In this document: piece after piece, positions 1 through 11,964 of the stretch
Layout of the letters: every line of letters begins with the position of its first letter
How positions within the stretch are numbered: position 1 is the stretch's first letter
DNA from: Numida meleagris
Taxonomy: Eukaryota; Chordata; Aves; Galliformes; Numididae
Direction: 5' to 3'
Assembly: GCF_002078875.1 (NCBI RefSeq)
Contig: NC_034411.1
Location: 6,751,986 to 6,815,985 of the forward strand
Length of the DNA: 64,000 nucleotides
Translations under genes and position numbers: made by a program
Notes under the pieces: model-generated
The model's database searches: none
What the model saw: the letters and a program-made list of their open reading frames with translations, nothing else
Told to the model about the DNA's origin: nothing

Positions 1-3000
1 ATAATCCTTTGTGTTCTGTTCCTCACTGATTGATCAAATTTTGGTGGTAGATTCTGATATTCTACATCTCGGAGCCTTGTTGGCTCTGGATTTTGTTATG
101 ACTGCTGGTGATTTGAGCCTTGGGTTGGCAAATGGCTCCATCTATTTGTATTGATTTAGCCCCGTGGAAACAGATATAAGCCAGATGTGAACTGATTTTG
201 GAGTATTCTCAATTAAAGAAAGATATCTATGAATGAGTATCTTTGTAGGATTAACTGCAGGGACCCAAATACTCTAAATATATTATGTGTTTTCAGGGCT
301 GGCTTTCTAAAGGCACACAGCATCAACATCCTACTCTTCCTCCCAAGGTCATTAAAAGCATCAGTGACCACAGGCACAAGCAAAACAAGTCACAATCAAG
401 CATTTTCAAAATATTTCTGTATTTTTTTTCTTTTGAGACAGTTATTGCCATATTAAGCTGTGCTGAACTCCACTGGGACAATATCGTGGGTCAATGTCCA
501 GTGCATGTTCTATGCAGAAAATTAACTTTGTACATGCAGAAAGTCTCTGTGAATTCATGTGATTCTCCCATGGCTTGCATTTACATCAAGTCCTTAATTT
601 GCAATGTAGGAAAAAGGGAGATAATCCTAGATAGGAAGTCAAATTTGTATTTAAAAAAACTGAGCAACTGTTGCATATTTACCGGGAGATAAGCATTTCC
701 CTGAATAATGTACGGAGTAATTTCCCTTACTAATTCCCAGACTGTAAATCAAGGATGTGACAAATGGGTGCCACATGCCATCTGGGCAACTGTTCTGTCC
801 TCTGTCAAGTGCCCAGTGCTCAGGAGATGCCCTGAATCTGATGAGTCGCTATGTACGATAATACTTCTGTAGACAAAATTTTAAGCAAATCCCTGTAAAT
901 TGTCAGTGCATATCTTAGTGGTCTCTCGAGGATGCTGTGATTTACCTACTCTCTTTTCTCAACATTTTTTCAAAAGTTTTTTTTCCTCCATGAATATTTA
1001 TGTCGATGCCTCATTTGCTGACTGAATTTCCACTCTGCTGGAATTATGCTTCCCCATAGTGCACCCAGGAAAGGTGAGCCGTTAGAGGTGAGGAAAAGAG
1101 ATTCCATGACCTTTAGGAAATAGCAAGTGGCACTAGATAAAATGTATTTTGTGATGGGTTACTTATGAATTGGTTGGACATAATTACCAAAAAATTATTA
1201 TCTCTCTGAAACAATTAACTTTTGGTAGATCAGACTCCAAATCTCTGGAAGCTCTGAACTTTTACAAATGGGCTTTGCCCGCTGCCACTCTTTGGCAATG
1301 AGTAATTCCTACAATAGGCATGGGTGATAGATACCACATATTTCTAGTTATGAGTATGGACTTATTTACAGCTGGCACTTTTTAAAAGTGACTTGTAAAT
1401 GTAAAGGTGCTAGATTCAATGCTTATGAATGTGTTTCCTTGGCGATAAAGCTTTCACTAAGCATGTTATCTATCTGTCCTATCTTGTATGCAGACAAGAG
1501 ATGATTCACATTGTATGTTATAGGTCTTGTGCTTTAAAATTGAGTCCTCTATTGACTTATGGCTGAAAAACATAGAAACCCAATCCACAGATGGTTCTTC
1601 TTAAAAGTGAAGTTTTGGCAAAAGCAGTGAAGGCTATAATGCATTACAAAAGTGTGCATTTTTTAAAGTTGTTTCACTTCCTATTTTCTCTCTACAAAAC
1701 TCCCTGAAGTTAGGAGGGCTCTTGTGTTTTCATCTTGCAGTTTCAGCAGAACACTGCCTTTATTTAGCATGCCCTGCTACTGTCTATTAAATGCAAAGAG
1801 GCTGTTAGCTCATAGGGGTACACAGATTAAATAAATAAATGCTTACACTGAAAACTCTCTGGCACAGTGTAGCAATTTTTCTAATGATGAAGTAGTTGTA
1901 GTCAGAAATCTCTTCAGTAGAGGAATAGAAATGGTTTTGGAAAAGCCTAGGTGGGACAGAAAGACTTATTAAAACCCTCCTTGTCCTAACAATTAATTTC
2001 ACTGACACTGGGCTGAGGAGATGGCACTGTTGAAGTCGAGTTTTACCATTCTTTCCAACTAACCTTCACTGGTAAGTAAAATAAGGCACAGTTTGCCCAC
2101 TGAATGCCTGTGGATATCTACTTTGTGTTTCTGCTTTCCTCTGGCCTTCTGTAGACAGATGCTCTTGCTTTTCATCAGTTGTAGCACTTAGGAGCTTATG
2201 GTGGTTGCAACACACAACAGGTAGATGTAAAAGATGCCAAGTGAAAGCAGGCCTGCTACTTCTGAGACTCTGCTGATGACAAAAAGTTGTCATCCTAGCA
2301 CGCATGAGGGTTCAAGAACTATAAATGGCAAGAGGTTATGTGCATTAATTGCATCATAAAGTAGAGGGGCCCCAATGGAGGTCTGGTCTCAGCTGTGCTA
2401 TGTCTGGGACAAACAATTAATGAGAGATCTTACAATCTCATTAGGCAGGACAGAAGCAGAGAGTATTAATCTCCCATCCTCTGTGTTTGAGACTTGAGTT
2501 CAAATACGCCTACCGTTTGCACAAACAATCCATGGAGCAGAGAGGAATGGATTTGCCTTTTCCCCAGTCCCACTCCCAGTTTCATGGACTGGCTTTTCTT
2601 TCCTTTCTGTTTCCACCAGAACAAGCTCTGCAACACTCCTCAGCGTGCAGAATTAATCAAAGACTTGTTTATATTTGCTTTTCATCTTTAAATGTAAATT
2701 CTCATTCTACAGTTTACAATTTTGAAAGCTGCAGTGTCATATGATAAAATGTGAGCTGTTGTATTCCCAGTGATTTTCTCAAATTATGAGCATTCCATTA
2801 CTCCCTGCTCTCCTTGCACATGCATAACTGCCCCAAAGCATGTTAAACTCTACTTTTTTTTATATACTCTTTTTCGGGGGGCTTCAGAAATGGGTCAAAT
2901 TGTACAGTGTTTCTGAAGCAGAGTGGAGAGGGACTTTCTGGCCCTGCAGGTTGCAGAACCTCTTGTTGGCCACTTAAGAGAAATGAGCTGGATGTTGACC

Positions 3001-5580
3001 TCTTTGCAAGCTGTAGCCCAGATCATAACAACTTACTTGGAAGAAAAATGAGACTTTGGAGAAACCTTAGAGAAGGAGCACGGGGTTGCCACACCACAGG
3101 CCAGCCCTGTAGAAAACAAAATGGAAGTTATCAGGGATGTAGGCTGTAGAAATTGTTTTATTCACTCTCTGCCTCATGAACACAGGTCTCGTAGGGCTCA
3201 TCTGGAGAAATCTATTTGTTGCTGGGTAAGCTTTAATGGAAATGTAAGAATCCTGGATGAGTGTGAGCCTCCAAGTGGACTAACACCCGCAGATGGCTCG
3301 ATTAGAGGCCAGAAGAGAGGAAGAAGATCAATGCCTCCCTACAGCTCACGTTGCTGCTTTTGGGTTTGGTGCCACTGTTGATTTGACTTTGCAGCAGATT
3401 TTGCTGGAGCAGTTGCCTAGATCCCTGGTTTGGCATTGTTTTGTCTTTTACTGTTTTGTTCTAGTGTGTCTTTGGAAATGTCAAGAAATGGAAGAGGTGC
3501 CATTTTGTCAATAGTGCAGGAGCAGAAAGGTTTTCTCCCCCTGCCATCTCTTGGTTGGCCTTGAAATTCTTGTTTATTAATGGCGTCATTATATTCTTAC
3601 TCCTGTCACCCAGTGTGTCTATTCTGCTTAAATATACTACTTCCAAACATAATAAACATGAAAATGTGTGCATTATTTTTCTTTTTAAATCAAATACAAG
3701 AAAGTGACCCAGCAGTATAGTTAGCATATAGCAAATGTTGACTTTGCTGCTTAATTTTTTCCCTTTTTTTTCCTATTCCCCTTTGTTTTTCTCCACATCT
3801 CCAGGATGCTCTTCCTTGCTATGAAGCTGCTAGTCAACGAATACACAGTAAAATTCCTATGACTGCCCATTCTTTATACTCAGATGAGTATTAGGCCAGG
3901 ATCCTCAAATGTGATTTGCTTGCCTACACTTTACCCATTACATAAACAGATTCGCAATTTTACAGGAGAGAACACAAACCAAACCAGCTGCCCCTAGACT
4001 GGGAAATGCCTGTTAAACATCTCCCTTGGAAAATTCCTGCATCAGGACAATTAAATACAAAGAGATTTGAAAAACACTGTTTTTACCTACCTAGGCTTTG
4101 GCTGGACAGTGCTTTTCCTAGAGAGCAGTATCCTTAGTGAAAAGTGTCAGAAAATGGAGTGAGGTGAAAATTAGTATTTTTCTTATCCCATCCTTATATA
4201 TGTACTAAGTATATTTCTGAGTAATGCTATCAGTAAGAGATAAAAAGGCTTTGTAGCTTCCTGTAAGCTGTTAAGATGCAACACCCTAGTGAGAGCAAGG
4301 AAATGAGTTTGAAGGGGGCAGGTTCTACCTTGTTTTGCTGACCATGCTTAAGGAGGGGCAGGAACTAAAGCATACATTACTGTCTATACTTTCAGTTTTG
4401 CCATATTTATCCTCAGTTACACAACTGGCGTGTTTCTGAGGTAAATAAGTATTTTCTTCAGGAATATTTTCTCCCTCCAAGTTGAAATATTTTAGATGAA
4501 CAAAATACTGAAAAAAACAAGGTCATGGGGTGTTTTTTGTTAAATTTTGGTGGTTGTATTTTTTTCTTTTTCCCAGCAGTATGCATTCACAGTCACTGTT
4601 GACAATTCTTGTTTACTGACAGTAGAGTTGTTTAGTAAATGCCTTTAATTTCTTTCCTAGTGAGCATCAGTCATCTTCCAAGCAAATTCCTCCTTACAAA
4701 TATGGTGTGATAGTTCATAGCTAGTATGTGTGTTCCTTTGTGCCTGATTATGAGGTAGGGATTATGAACTAGTTATGTTCAAGACTGATATATTTTTAAG
4801 CTTCTGTGCTGTCATTCTCCTTTTTTCAGACCCACTGCAAGTGTCTTCTAAGAGCACCTGAAATTGCACCATACTGCAGAGGACAGGGATAGATACAGAT
4901 GCACAGATGTTGCAAAAATATAACCATACCCCTAACATGTGGCTTTGTAAGGAGCATTGTGAACATCAGCCTTGACTTGAAAATATGTTGTTGCTTTGGC
5001 ACTGGTGGTGTGATAAACAAGAGAACATTTTGTCATTTTTTATAAATACCCACAGGACTTGCATGGCTTCTCATTGGTTGACATATCAACCCTTCACTAA
5101 ATACAACAAAGATAAGCTAATGGATACATCACTTAAAATAAATTGAGCTTAAGTGTCCCGGTTAATAAAGCTTTGCGTGAATTCTAATTCAAGCAATTTC
5201 AGCAAAAAGCATAACAAGTAGCCAATCTGGGATAAAATTGTTTTTGTTTCAGTACCTTCTTCCTCATAACATCCTTCACAGACACTATAACAGTATTTTA
5301 GTCTTCAGAAAAATATCTAACAACACGATTGTCTCACACCAGGCATGATCCCAGTGGAAATTAAAATTGCATGCATTTTCTCATCACTCTTTATTTAACA
5401 ACCGGGAGACTTTTAATATTTGAAACTCAGCAAGAAAATTGTCTTGAAACACAGAGATTCCTTTGGGGTAATTTCACTTTTGTTTTCTGTGAACTTTAGC
5501 TGAGCGTTTTTTTTTTAATGGTAATACAGATCCACGGATTGTGTGATGGTTAGCAGGACTTTCTGTATGTGCTTCTCAGC
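1..5580. other. unique non-coding DNA, no gene seen
   Basis: Both strands are closed by frequent stops, and no open stretch has recognisable protein homology. I see no interspersed repeat and no structural RNA. Composition is A+T-rich with few CpG, typical of vertebrate intergenic or intronic sequence. Confidence 0.6.
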
Positions 5581-5589
5581 TGATATGTA

Positions 5590-5800
5590 AGGAAAAATAA
5601 CAAAGAACATTCTAATAACGTCGTTTGAGTTAGCTAGCTTTACTAATAAAGATGTCCTGTTTCACTTTCCTTCATAGTTTCCCTTAAACACCTTATCACC
5701 GGCTGTGTGAATAAATGTAAAAAGTCACTATCTGCCTGAAAGGCAATACAATTATGGCACTTACTGAATATTCACAATAACAACAGGCAAAATAGGGTGA
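5590..5800. promoter_or_regulatory. candidate conserved non-coding element (weak)
   Basis: This is unique, repeat-free sequence with several TAATAAA/TTATCACC-like cores and few homopolymers. The texture resembles enhancer-type conserved DNA. This is inference only: no alignment was possible and no target gene is visible. Confidence 0.15.
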
Positions 5801-6230
5801 AAGAATAAACAGAACTCTTCTATGAGTATTTGATGGCTGGAACAAGTGAAGGCAGGAAAAATACTTTAGATTCTAACATCAACTAAGAGTACAACGTCCT
5901 ATCCAGAGCTATGTTTGATGGAAAGAGCAAACGTTGTTTCTAAGAACAGAAGACGTCAGAGAAAAATATACAGACTTCTGCTTTGTTTACATGGAGAATC
6001 TTTGAAAAGCTTTTGCACTGTTATTTCACCAGCTCACTGTAGGCTAAGACAGCAGAGTGTGTCAGGCTAGAAGACAAAATAACATTTTTGCATTGCTGAC
6101 AAGAAGTAGGACGCTACCCTTGCTGTAATGTCAGTAAGGAGTGTTTTTTTATATAACTGCTAAGTGTATACTTGGCCCCAGTGCCAGTCAGTTAACAAAC
6201 GTGTTTCTTGGTTCTGCTGAGGACACTGGT

Positions 6231-6269
6231 TTTTCGTTCTTTTCTTTTCTTTCTTTTTTTTTTTTTTTT
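6231..6269. repeat. TTTTC-rich pyrimidine tract ending in T16
   Basis: An interrupted TTTTC/TTTC run passes into 16 uninterrupted T (6254-6269). It is simple-sequence DNA. Any open frame running through it (Phe/Ser on one strand, Lys/Arg on the other) is an artefact of the repeat. Confidence 0.9.
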
Positions 6270-7509
6270 GTTCCTGTAAGAGGACTTATGGCATGTCCAA
6301 AAAAATCTATCCTTGATGGGGCTTGGCTCAGAGCAGTAGTATCCAGAAACTGACGGCTGGTCGGTATTCTGCAAAAGTGAAATTAAAATAGGCTCTTGCA
6401 AGTGGTCATAGAAAACTGACAGTGCATTTAGTGGGGTTGATTGTCTCAGCTGATTTCCATTAGAACCATTTTGGTTTTGCCTACAATCAACCCTTAGGAG
6501 ATAGGCATGTTAGCATGGCACCACGGCTGTTGCACAGCAGCTTCCTATATTCATTATAGTTTAGATCTGTTCTGCAGATTGAAGATTCAGAGGTCAATAA
6601 GCACCTTTCAGAAAACTCCATTCACATTCAGGGAATGTGGTTATCATACTCCCTTGCTTTGGGCTTTGTTGCTTGTTTTCATGTTTCTAACAGAGTAACA
6701 TCAACACTCCTTTCATACTGCCTACACTCTTGATGTTTCCATCTTCAGCATTTCTGAGACCTGCCAGTCCCCATCAGGAATTTGGGGCTCTTCCCTCAAG
6801 TGTTTCTACCAAAGTCAAAACAGCAATACCCAAGGTCGCTCTTTGTGCACAGCTTTATACTGGGACTGAGATTAGTGCGACAGGTTCAAACCCAATCTGC
6901 TTATCAGCTGGGAAGATTGTGCACTAAAATTTATACTCAGATACATTTATCTTTCATTTTCACTCTTATTTTAACCCTTTCCAGTGAATCTGAATGACAA
7001 AATCTTTTTCTCCCACTGAATCTCTTGGTTTTTGTTTGTTTGTTTTTTAAGCTGATTGTCTAGCAAAGGAATGCCTCAGGCCTCCATGTTGTTTCTGAAA
7101 AGAGGTATTAGATCTACCTCTCTGGAATGGCATCATTGAAACCAAACAGAGGGAGAAGGTGCTTCGTGTGCTCTTCTTCACACTAATACTGTGAAATGTG
7201 CAGAGATACAGATGAGTATTTGCCACGCCAGAACATTCATCATCAGACTCCATTTCAGTGGCACAATGCATACTTGTGGGTAAGTCTGTAAGAAGTGAGG
7301 TTTCTGAAGACATCTATTCTCAGACAGTCCTGCCAGTTGCACACAGTGTTAGACCTCAAGAAGCTTCATGGTCCAAATGGACTTTGGATACTTGTGGAAT
7401 GTGGGTAGCCAACAGCAGTGTGGTGTTAAAGGAAGTCCAAAACTCACCAAAACATCAGGTCGCTATCAAAATTCCTAAAAAACCAGAAGCCAGTTGTTCC
7501 CCGGTTGGG

Positions 7510-7531
7510 TTTTTTTTTTTTTTTTTTTTTT
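7510..7531. repeat. T22 homopolymer
   Basis: Twenty-two consecutive T. I see no polyadenylation signal complement (TTTATT) immediately to the right, so it is more likely a slippage tract than the poly-A tail of an antisense retrocopy. Confidence 0.9.
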
Positions 7532-7807
7532 CATTCCTCCTTGTATTTTCCAACAATCCGGGAAGGATTTTACAGCTATTAAGATTAATGCAGGCATTTT
7601 TTTCCAGTCCAAAATCCAGGGCGCAGATCTGAAATGCAAACGTCATGGTTCTCTCTCCTAGAGATTTCACCCCAGCAGTCCTCACCTGCCATTTCTAAAA
7701 GGAGTATGTCCTGGGAATGTTGTAGGCTATTTCTGTTAAAAGACCATTTCCAATATAAAACTTCTTGTTTTCTTGAAGGGTTTTTCAAAGCTCCTTATAG
7801 TGTATAA

Positions 7808-7843
7808 TCTCCAGCACATACATAATTGTGTATGTGCTGGAGA
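7808..7843. repeat. perfect 15-bp inverted repeat (hairpin)
   Basis: Arm TCTCCAGCACATACA (7808-7822) is followed by loop TAATTG (7823-7828) and its exact reverse complement (7829-7843). This is the longest perfect short-loop hairpin I found in the window. The complementarity does not continue into the flanks, so the stem is shorter than a typical pre-miRNA stem. It could be a cruciform-prone palindrome, a remnant of a small inverted-repeat element, or a local templated mutation. Confidence 0.85.
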
Positions 7844-9003
7844 AGAAAATTTATGCCTAGATAACCTGATAAGAAAGGGCTTAATGAGAAAAAATGCAGG
7901 AGACAGATATCTGTTGTCTTACTTCAGGGCTCTCCAGGTATCTCAGGGAAATGCTCCCAATAGAATACTGAGATTTCACTATTCTGACAGTGGGTGGAAA
8001 GACTGTATTTCTGAAAAGAGAAGGCTTACAGGTAGGCTCAGGGTAGGCTCTGACTGCCGTTGAGATCTTTATGCCAAGAACAGGGGCACTGAAGTCATTG
8101 TCAGAGTTACCTGCATGCAAGTCAGGTGCATCATGATGGTTTGAGCCAGTTATTGTCAAAGGCTTCTGTCAAACCTTGCACTGTTCAGCCCACACATTCA
8201 TATGTTCAAGATGAGCCTTTGGAGAAAGTTACTGCTGCAGTTTTTCCAGGCAACAGGCTCTTAGCCAGTGGCTGATTTTGCCTTATAAACCTTGGCAACT
8301 GAGTTAAATTGGTGGAGGCTAGGGTTGTCTTTGTGCAGTGCCTTGCACAGCAGACACTAACCTATGATCTGGTTATTGTGTGCAGCGTGGTGTTGTGGAA
8401 GGGCAGATATCCATGTTAGAATTTAACTTCATTTCCCACTGAAAAGCCCTGTCATCGCCTTGTCCAGGCACTGAAAAGATTTTGGTTTGTGTCAGTCATG
8501 GGTGGCTCTTTGGAGCGTACACAACTCTTGCCAGATTATTCACTAAGGCTGCAGTCATTTCTCTTTGCAGATCTCCCTAGTTACCCTTTTAAATGTTGCA
8601 CCTCACATCATCACAGCCTTTCAACCCCATTGAAATCTTTGTGATTATTTCCTAAAGTCTGTTTCTCCTGTATTACCACAACTGTTACAAGCGTATTACA
8701 GAATTTCCCCTTTTTATTCCAGCCAGAACATCAGTACTTTAGGAACAAACAGGTAATGTAATTGATAGAAGCTGTTGGTCTGGAGAAGGCAATTTATTTC
8801 TTACTCTCTTTGGTATTTTAACAAGGGCAATCAACTCTAATTCCAAATTCTCTTGTGAGATTTTGCCTTCTGGGTAAGAAACATCCTTTGCGTCCCCCTC
8901 CCCCCTTTTCCCAAACAATCTTCTGCTGTGCTAGGAAGATGGAATGTATAGGTGATATCCCTTTTAGAAAATACATCCATAATATATCACATGTATTGTC
9001 ATT

Positions 9004-9028
9004 ATGATGTATTAATGTAATGCATCAT
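9004..9028. repeat. near-perfect 11-bp hairpin
   Basis: Arm ATGATGTATTA (9004-9014), loop ATG, then TAATGCATCAT (9018-9028). Ten of eleven positions are complementary and the odd one is a T:G pair. No function can be assigned. Confidence 0.7.
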
Positions 9029-11523
9029 CAGAGAGCTGTCAGGGTGAAGATTTATTACTCTAAAATAAGTCATGGTAAGACACTGGGGAATGGGTTGACA
9101 GAATTTTTGTTTATTTTTCTAAATTAAGAACTTTCAGAGTAAGTTTAAAGATCTCTTACCTTCATGAAGTAAGTAGGGGTGGGAGGGTCACAGAGAAGAG
9201 GACTTGAATCAAAAACATCAGAAGGACTCTGGAGGACTCATAAGAATAAGAATCTAATATTTGCTTCCTCCAGATAGTTTCCAAAAAGTATAGTGTGCAA
9301 AGTTTAAGTTTACAGCTTAGGTGCAAGCTACATTAGGCAGTCAAAATCATTTTAATCAACCCAAAGTGGACTTTATTGATTTTCCCTTAAAGGAAAACAG
9401 TCACCAAAGCATAAAGCCTTCTGATAAAAGAGGCTCATTGGACTAAAACAAATCCAAAAATACTACAGAAGTCCATTCGCTTTGGCCAAGTGTGTCCAGT
9501 GGACTTACAAACCTGCTTCAAATGCAGTGAAGTCAGTGAGAGTTTTTCATTAGATTTGCACAGACTTCGGATCAGGCTCCTTCTCTGCATCATGTGGTGA
9601 AGCCATGAAACTTGGCACATTTATAGCATTGTAACATAAAGCCATCTGTGTACAAGCACAAACTTTTCCTTATTGCCAAAGTGCTTCATGTAATTACAAT
9701 CAGGCTTGCTTCTTCTCTGCTCGCTTCATCCATATGCTGAGATGTGTGCAAACTTGAACTGGTAAAGAATCCCACAGCATCTGAGTGTGCGTGCTGCTTA
9801 CAGCAGTATACATTGCTAACCTTGTAAATCTTATGCCCTTCTCCATTTCAAGGAACACACACACAGTTACAGACTGTCTTATGAGGAAACAGTCTGGCAG
9901 CAGAAGTATGCCAAACAGTTCAGTCTGGGTTCCTTGCTTGCTAACTACACGAGACACCTGCATTAGGAGCCCAGTTGCCCTTACTCCTGATGGGTAGTTA
10001 GAAGTGTCCCAGAAGGTGGATGCCCACAACAGGAATTGCCTTCAGGAGGTATCTTTCACTCATTGCTGGCTAGAGAATGAGCATAGTGGTGCTGTTCACC
10101 TTGTTCTCTGTCTAAAAGAGGTTATATTAAATCCTCAGGAGGTCCCAGTCTATAGACAGTTGCAAAGTAGTTGTTTCATCCCACTGTTCACTCTGTGTTG
10201 GCTTCAAATAATTCCAATTGCAGTAATATCCCATTGCTTTTACTACATCTCTTGCATTTCACATATCATGATATTTGCATGCAATTTCTTCCATTCCAAA
10301 TATAGCCTTGGTCAGTGGAAGCTAAATACCAAAGTTGCTCACAGGTTAATGAGTGCACTGTGCTTGCTGCTGACTGACCCTACAGCCCGTAGGCATGTAC
10401 TTGACTTTTATCAGTGGGGATGGTATATTTGAAATGGATGTTAACAATAAAGAGAAACAGATGTGGTGTATAGTGAAGGAGCAGGGAATAAGACCACAGA
10501 AGAAAACATGCAGAAAGCAAAAGGTGATCATGCCAAAAAAGATCTGCAATTTTCTCTTACTGAAGAACAGTAATGATAAGCTGTTTAATTTTGGCCAATC
10601 TTAGGAAGACAGTTCCATTAATTACCTAAAATGTAGGTATGAAACGAGTGCCTCTACCTAAAGTGCATTGTAAACTGTGCTGCTATGAGTCTAGGAAAAA
10701 CCTCTCCTCCTCCATAAAGTTCAGAACAGTTTAATCCTGTATAGTGACACAGATACGCTGGCTCAAGCCATATATTTTTTAAGATATTATCTGAAATGGG
10801 TATATGCAGTTGCTTATTAAGCACCTGCACTTTGCAGATGCCAAATGACACACAAAACTTTACTGCTTATCCAGAAGGCTGTGCAGATACATGCTCATGG
10901 TTTAAAGTGCACTGCTATCTGTGGGTATTACATAGTCATCTCAAATAGAGCAGAGATTTGCTTTTCTAAACAAGGATGTATAAAGGGCATGCTTATTTTT
11001 TTGTTTATAGATAGTCAAAAAAATTCTTAGCATGTATTCATTGTGGTCAACTGACACGTTTAGTAGAAGATGGACCTGGTCTTCTGGAGCATCAGGCAGG
11101 TGGGCTTGTAGGATCACCTCATGAAGCATGGGAGTTTAGGGGAGATTTGGGTTAGAATCTATAGTCTGATGACAGTAGTTTATTTCCTAATGGCATGGTG
11201 CTAAAAGAAAGGACTCCTGACCCATGCTGCAAGCGTTAAGAGGCAAACAGCTCTTGGAGTTGAATGTTTCTGTGGGAGGTTGTCACATGTACCTCAAATT
11301 GGAAGTTTGAGTGCTTGAGTTATATAGTTACGAGGGCTTTGCCCAACCTCCTGTCCGCTCTCTATTTCTGAGTAGGGTTCTGCTTAAATTTAGTATCTGT
11401 GGTGGTTCAGACAGTCTTAGGTCAGTAAGTCTGAAAGGAGATAAAATGTCTTGGAAAGACCATATGAAATCTATCATGACAAACCACTGATAACTCCGCA
11501 TCTTATTAGCTTCAATTAAGTAT

Positions 11524-11543
11524 TTCCATGGGAAACCATGGAA
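11524..11543. repeat. 8-bp hairpin with GAAA loop
   Basis: TTCCATGG, GAAA, CCATGGAA: a perfect 8-bp stem closed by a GNRA-type tetraloop. The arms each contain an NcoI-like CCATGG palindrome. It would be a stable small hairpin if transcribed. No transcript is evident. Confidence 0.75.
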
Positions 11544-11599
11544 CTGTTTAAAGTCATGGTGACACATACACACACTTTGTTCCATCCAGAGAAATAATC

Positions 11600-11960
11600 T
11601 GTTTTCCAGATTTCCAAATAACCGAGTTGTTTTTTTATTGTTTTTCTTTTTTTTCTTTTCCTCCTTTTGAAAGAAATAAATTATAAGAATTTATCTTGGG
11701 TTTGCTACAGATTTAAAAGGAAAAAAAACGGTTTCTTCTGTCCGACTTTTAAATTATATGCATGACTGAAGATAAATATGTTTTTTATTTATAACTGTGG
11801 AGAGGTGCCAAACAAAGCCTTTCATATGACGCACTGCTGCTGCAGTGGAGAAGCACTTAAAACAGTTCCAGTCAAGTTAGGCCCCAAGACTTTTCATGCA
11901 ACTTCATGCAAAAATGGCTAAGGACTTTCATTTATTTTTCTTCCTTTCCTTTTGAACATC
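11600..11960. promoter_or_regulatory. candidate conserved non-coding element
   Basis: Unique sequence with T-rich runs, an octamer-like ATTATATGCAT, a TTTATTTATAA core and a repeated ATGCAACTTCATGCAA-like stretch around 11897-11912. The mix is what enhancer-type elements look like, but conservation was not tested. Confidence 0.2.
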
Positions 11961-11964
11961 TTCA

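Larger units (their letters stand above)
5810..11520. other. non-coding stretch with simple repeats only
   Basis: Apart from the pyrimidine tracts and hairpins listed separately, nothing is recognisable. Short open frames on both strands have no family resemblance and overlap each other. A weak match to the 3' end of MIR/L2-type repeats near 8331-8370 is not strong enough to call. Confidence 0.55.

Noticed and set aside
6880..6895. GGTTCAAACCC, resembling a tRNA B box
   Set aside because: No A box, anticodon arm or acceptor pairing can be drawn around it.
7808..7843. microRNA precursor interpretation of the perfect hairpin
   Set aside because: The stem stops at 15 bp with a six-base loop. 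Known pre-miRNAs need a longer imperfect stem, and the flanks do not pair.
8331..8370. Phrase CAGTGCCTTGCACAGCAGACACT resembling MIR/L2 3' ends (cagtgcctggcacatagtaggcact), here cut to the key words CAGTGCC and GCACAG
   Set aside because: Only about 25 bases match, with no core upstream. Too short to separate from chance.
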